Source: Gemmatimonadaceae bacterium
GTDB taxonomy: Bacteria; Gemmatimonadota; Gemmatimonadetes; Gemmatimonadales; Gemmatimonadaceae
Length of the DNA: 9,759 bases
Assembly: GCA_013361745.1 (NCBI GenBank)
Contig: JABFXM010000390.1
Span: 1-9,759 of the forward strand
Direction of reading: 5' to 3'
Position 1 is the first letter of the stretch, and each line of letters opens with the position of its first letter. Shown here piece after piece: positions 7,483-9,759 of the stretch. A program made the position numbers and the translations under genes. Below the pieces are notes generated by a model. The model had not been told where the DNA came from and made no database searches. It saw nothing but the letters and a program-made list of their open reading frames with translations.

Positions 7483-7896
7483 CTAGAGCCTGAGGTGTTC
7501 CTGCGACCAGCTGAGGGGGAGGCTCTCCGGGGCGCGGACGATCGAGCGCGCGGCGGCGGCGAGCACCTGCATCGCGCCTTCGGCGCCGACTTCGGGGAGA
7601 TACAGGTAGCCGGCGATCCCGTTCCGATCGAGCGCGTTCCACTCTCCGGGACGGCGCGTTAGGCTCACCGCGATCACGGGACGGCGCGAGAGGACCTCGT
7701 CCGTCTCCCAGCTGCCGAGGGGAAGCGTCGCGAGGAGATCGTACTCCGCGGCGACGACGTCGGGGCAGCAGTCGGCGGCGACCGTTGCCGCTTCGGCCAT
7801 CCCGACCGCGGTGCGGGTCGAGGCGCCCGCCTCGCCGAGCATGCGCCCCAGGTGCTGAGCGAGATACAGGTGGCGCGCAACGCAGAGAACTACCAT
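7483..7896 (-). CDS. Small degenerate receiver-domain-like protein
   Basis: The 137-residue product has the outline of a CheY-type receiver but lacks its active site. VVLCVARHLYLAQHLGRML matches beta1/alpha1 with AR where the acidic pair should be. PDVVAAEYDLL (45-55) matches beta3 with Glu51 at the place of the phosphorylated aspartate. RPVIAVSLT (72-80) matches beta4 with serine in place of threonine. GYLYLPEV (96-103) matches the beta5 KP loop with leucine instead of lysine. Such pseudo-receivers usually work by protein contacts rather than phosphorylation. There is no output domain, membrane segment or signal peptide. The ATG at 7896 is preferred over a GTG at 8028 because homology to receivers begins directly after it and a promoter candidate lies between the two. 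It sits between a kinase gene and sucA on the same strand. The match is by eye and weak, and the gene could also be an unrelated small alpha/beta protein. Confidence 0.72.
   Translation of the reverse strand: MVVLCVARHLYLAQHLGRMLGEAGASTRTAVGMAEAATVAADCCPDVVAAEYDLLATLPLGSWETDEVLSRRPVIAVSLTRRPGEWNALDRNGIAGYLYLPEVGAEGAMQVLAAAARSIVRAPESLPLSWSQEHLRL
7657..7664 (-). repeat. Octamer GCCTAACG, copy 4 (inside the receiver-like gene, opposite orientation)
   Basis: Here the octamer is on the minus, coding strand and encodes SerLeuThr with the rare CTA codon, so the repeat is not tied to one reading frame or one amino-acid motif. Confidence 0.6.
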
Positions 7897-7937
7897 GGTG
7901 CACCGTCGAGATCGGGGGGAAATCGGCTGCACTCGGC

Positions 7938-7965
7938 AATGTAGTGCGTGGCCGTCGCATCGCAA
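7938..7965 (-). promoter_or_regulatory. Candidate sigma-70-type promoter for the receiver-like gene
   Basis: On the minus strand TTGCGA (7960-7965) and TACATT (7938-7943) are separated by 16 bases, each matching 4 of 6 consensus positions. The start point would be near 7931, giving a leader of about 35 bases before the ATG at 7896. A 5-bp inverted repeat GTCGC/GCGAC (7954-7958 and 7967-7971) straddles the -35 element. The remainder of the 185-bp gap between the kinase stop and this gene shows no reading frame worth calling. Confidence 0.35.
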
Positions 7966-8066
7966 CGCGACAAGCGTCACGAACGTGTACCCGCCCCGTT
8001 CGAGGGGTTCCCATGCGAGCGCGACCACCGGGAAATGTTCACCGGATTACGCTCGCGCCCGCCTCT

Positions 8067-8078
8067 GCTGACGTCAGC
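8067..8078. repeat. Perfect 12-bp palindrome just after the kinase gene
   Basis: GCTGACGTCAGC equals its own reverse complement and begins 3 bp beyond the kinase stop codon. It has no loop and no following T-run on the minus strand, so it looks like a protein-binding site rather than a terminator. It lies about 100 bp upstream of the candidate promoter of the next gene. One 12-bp palindrome in GC-rich DNA can also occur by chance. Confidence 0.4.
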
Positions 8079-8081
8079 GCT

Positions 8082-9759
8082 TCAGGCCGCGCCCGCTCCC
8101 GCGGTCTCCGGTTCCGGCGACAGCGATCGTTGATCGATCGTCTGCGGGAGCACGAGGTGGAAGCGGCTTCCCTTGCCGAGCTCCGACTCCACCAGCAGCT
8201 CCCCGTGCAGGAGACTCGCGAGCCGCTTTGAGATCGGCAGCCCGAGTCCCGTTCCCTCCTGCTGCTGCGCGCCTTTCCCGATCTGCACGAACTCGTCGAA
8301 GATGCGCGGGATGTCGTCGGTGGCGATCCCGATTCCCTGGTCGGCGACCTCCACCTCGAACAGCGCGTCGGCGCGGATGAAGGAGCGTACGACGATCGGC
8401 TTGCCCTGCCCGAACTTGATCGCGTTCGAGAGCAGGTTGAGGAGGATCTGTCGCACCCGCCGCGGATCGCTGACGATCGTGGTCTTGTCTCCCGCGTGCT
8501 CGAGGGTGAGCGTGCTCCCTCGCTCGTCGGCGAGCGGGCGGACGGTGACGAAGAGGTCCTCGATCAGATCGGGGAAGGTCACCGGCTGCACCTTGATGTC
8601 GATCTTGCCGGCCTCGATCTTCGACAGATCGAGCACGTCGTTCACGAGCTCGAGGAGGTGCTTCGCCGCCTTGTGCGTGCGCTGGATCCCTTCCGCCTGC
8701 TTGTCGGTGAGCGGGCCGTAGATGTTCTCGAGCAGGAGCGTGCTGTAGCCGAGAATCGCATTGATCGGCGTGCGAAGCTCGTGCGACATCGAGGCGTAGA
8801 AGCGGCTGCGCGCGGTCATCGCGCGCTCGAGCTCCGACTGGCGGCGCTGCAGCTCCTCGTTCGCCATGCGCAGATCTTCCGTGGTCCGCGCCAGCGACTC
8901 GGCCTGCTCCTTGAGCTCGCGCTCGGCGCGCACGCGCTCCGTGACGTCGCGCCCGATCATCGTGTAGAGGATCCTGTTCCCCTCGGCGAGGCGCGACACC
9001 GAGGCCTCGAGCGGAAATTCCTCCTTCGTGTTGCGAAGCGCGAGGAAGCTGGTGACCTGGCGCGGGAGCGGCTTCATGCTGGCGCAGGTCTCGTCGGGCT
9101 CGTGCTCGCCGGCGTTGCGGATGTGCGCGAGCTGACGCTCGCGGGCCTGCTCGGGGAAGAGCCGGCCGACGCTGGTCCCGACGACCTCGCGCGCGCTGAT
9201 GCAGAACATCCGCTCCGCCGCCTCGTTGAAGAGCGTGATGCGCTGCTTCTCGTCGAACATGACGATCGCGTCGAGCGCGCCGTCCACGACTTCGGCGAGT
9301 CGGGCCTGCGTCTCGCGCAGCTCGGCGCGATGACGCAGCTCGAGCTCGCGGCGCTCGCTCTCGCGCAGCAGCTCGTCCTGGTGCTTGATCTGCTCCTGCT
9401 TGCGATAGAGGTCGACGAACACCGCGACCTTCGAACGGAGGATGTCGGGCTGGAACGGCTTGAACATGTAGTCCACCGCGCCGACCGAGTATCCCTCGAA
9501 GACGTACGCCTCCTCCTTGCTGATCGCGGTGAGGAAGATGATCGGGATGTGCCGCGAGCGCTCGCGCGCCTTGATCAGCCGCGCGGTGTCGAAGCCGTTC
9601 ATCCCCGGCATCTGGACGTCGAGGAGAATGACGGCGAAGTCGCCGGTGAGCAGCCGCTTCAGCGCCTCCTCACCCGAGGTGGCGCGCACGAGGTTCTGTC
9701 CGAGCGGCTCGAGGATCGCCTCGAGCGCGAGGAGATTCTCGGGGCGATCGTCGACGAGC
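8082..9759 (-). CDS. Receiver-PAS-histidine kinase hybrid protein (5' end cut by window edge)
   Basis: This cytoplasmic two-component sensor kinase has its receiver domain in front. The visible 558 residues start inside a receiver at LVDDRPENL (acidic pair at visible residues 3-4), with the phospho-acceptor Asp47 in LLDVQMPGMNG and Lys100 in the FKPF loop. A charged coiled coil (about 118-155) leads to a PAS domain (about 155-270, ending MIGRDVTERVRAERELKEQ). A second coiled coil leads to the HisKA helix with SHELRTPINAILGY, where His326 is autophosphorylated. The ATPase domain has the N-box LLNLLSNAIKFG, G1 ADQGIGI, F-box IFDEFVQ and G2 GTGLGLPISKRL. No membrane segment is visible, so the signal is presumably cytoplasmic or comes by phosphotransfer to its own receiver. 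The C-terminal tail is short and Pro/Ala-rich. The true start lies beyond 9759, probably only about 5-15 residues away unless more domains precede it; the GTG at 9689 is internal to the receiver. Confidence 0.95.
   Translation of the reverse strand, partial: LVDDRPENLLALEAILEPLGQNLVRATSGEEALKRLLTGDFAVILLDVQMPGMNGFDTARLIKARERSRHIPIIFLTAISKEEAYVFEGYSVGAVDYMFKPFQPDILRSKVAVFVDLYRKQEQIKHQDELLRESERRELELRHRAELRETQARLAEVVDGALDAIVMFDEKQRITLFNEAAERMFCISAREVVGTSVGRLFPEQARERQLAHIRNAGEHEPDETCASMKPLPRQVTSFLALRNTKEEFPLEASVSRLAEGNRILYTMIGRDVTERVRAERELKEQAESLARTTEDLRMANEELQRRQSELERAMTARSRFYASMSHELRTPINAILGYSTLLLENIYGPLTDKQAEGIQRTHKAAKHLLELVNDVLDLSKIEAGKIDIKVQPVTFPDLIEDLFVTVRPLADERGSTLTLEHAGDKTTIVSDPRRVRQILLNLLSNAIKFGQGKPIVVRSFIRADALFEVEVADQGIGIATDDIPRIFDEFVQIGKGAQQQEGTGLGLPISKRLASLLHGELLVESELGKGSRFHLVLPQTIDQRSLSPEPETAGAGAA

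Noticed and set aside
5797..7662. Long plus-strand reading frame of 621 codons opposite sucA
   Set aside because: It is antisense to an unmistakable sucA and its product is an Arg/His/Val/Leu-rich shadow typical of high-GC antisense frames, with no recognisable domain.
3042..7664. GCCTAAC/GTTAGGC as integron attC core sites
   Set aside because: The heptamer fits the attC core consensus, but the copies lie singly inside conserved genes, are over 1 kb apart, are not paired as GCCTAAC...GTTAGGC at attC spacing, and no integrase or cassette structure is present.
7994..8007. CCCC/GGGG hairpin as terminator of the kinase gene
   Set aside because: The stem is only four pairs, no T-run follows on the minus strand, and it lies about 75 bp beyond the stop codon.
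7897..8028. Upstream GTG start at 8028 for the receiver-like gene
   Set aside because: The added 44 residues show no receiver similarity or ribosome binding site, and a plausible promoter lies downstream of that GTG.
1..9759. CRISPR arrays, tRNA or rRNA genes, insertion sequences, prophage or defence genes
   Set aside because: No spaced direct repeats, clover-leaf candidates, transposase or phage-type products were seen; coding density is continuous with ordinary metabolic, transport and signalling genes.

Overview
The window is GC-rich DNA, by eye about two thirds G+C, that reads as one strand of genes. All six genes supported here lie on the minus strand, so transcription runs from right to left. 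The composition, the long PIG-L deacetylase with a glutamine-amidotransferase-like C-terminal region, and the near absence of TTA codons outside one recurring octamer suggest a soil-type, high-GC bacterium. Gemmatimonadota is my best guess. It is an inference from gene flavour, because no rRNA or marker tree is available in the window.

Layout in the direction of transcription, right to left. (1) At the right edge is the 3' part of a soluble signalling protein with the order receiver, PAS, histidine kinase. (2) An intergenic stretch of about 185 bp holds a perfect 12-bp palindrome and a plausible sigma-70-type promoter. (3) A 137-residue protein follows that looks like a degenerate receiver domain, with glutamate at the phospho-acceptor position. 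(4) About 60 bp with a perfect 8-bp inverted repeat precedes sucA, the E1 (thiamine-diphosphate) component of the 2-oxoglutarate dehydrogenase complex. (5) After 28 bp comes a secreted 863-residue PIG-L/LmbE-type zinc deacetylase. (6) After 13 bp comes a lipoprotein solute-binding protein of the ferric-iron type ABC family. (7) Its stop overlaps the GTG start of the matching ABC ATPase (GTGA), which runs off the left edge. No permease is present in the window.

The short gaps from sucA to the ATPase suggest that these four genes can be co-transcribed. The solute-binding protein and ATPase clearly form one transporter. Linkage of sucA with the deacetylase and the transporter has no obvious pathway logic and may simply be read-through. 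The kinase and the degenerate receiver may form a separate signalling pair.

No RNA genes, CRISPR arrays, insertion sequences or phage genes were seen. Most of the window is conventional core or near-core content. The points most worth a second look are the degenerate receiver, the recurring octamer GCCTAACG, and the inverted repeat in front of sucA.
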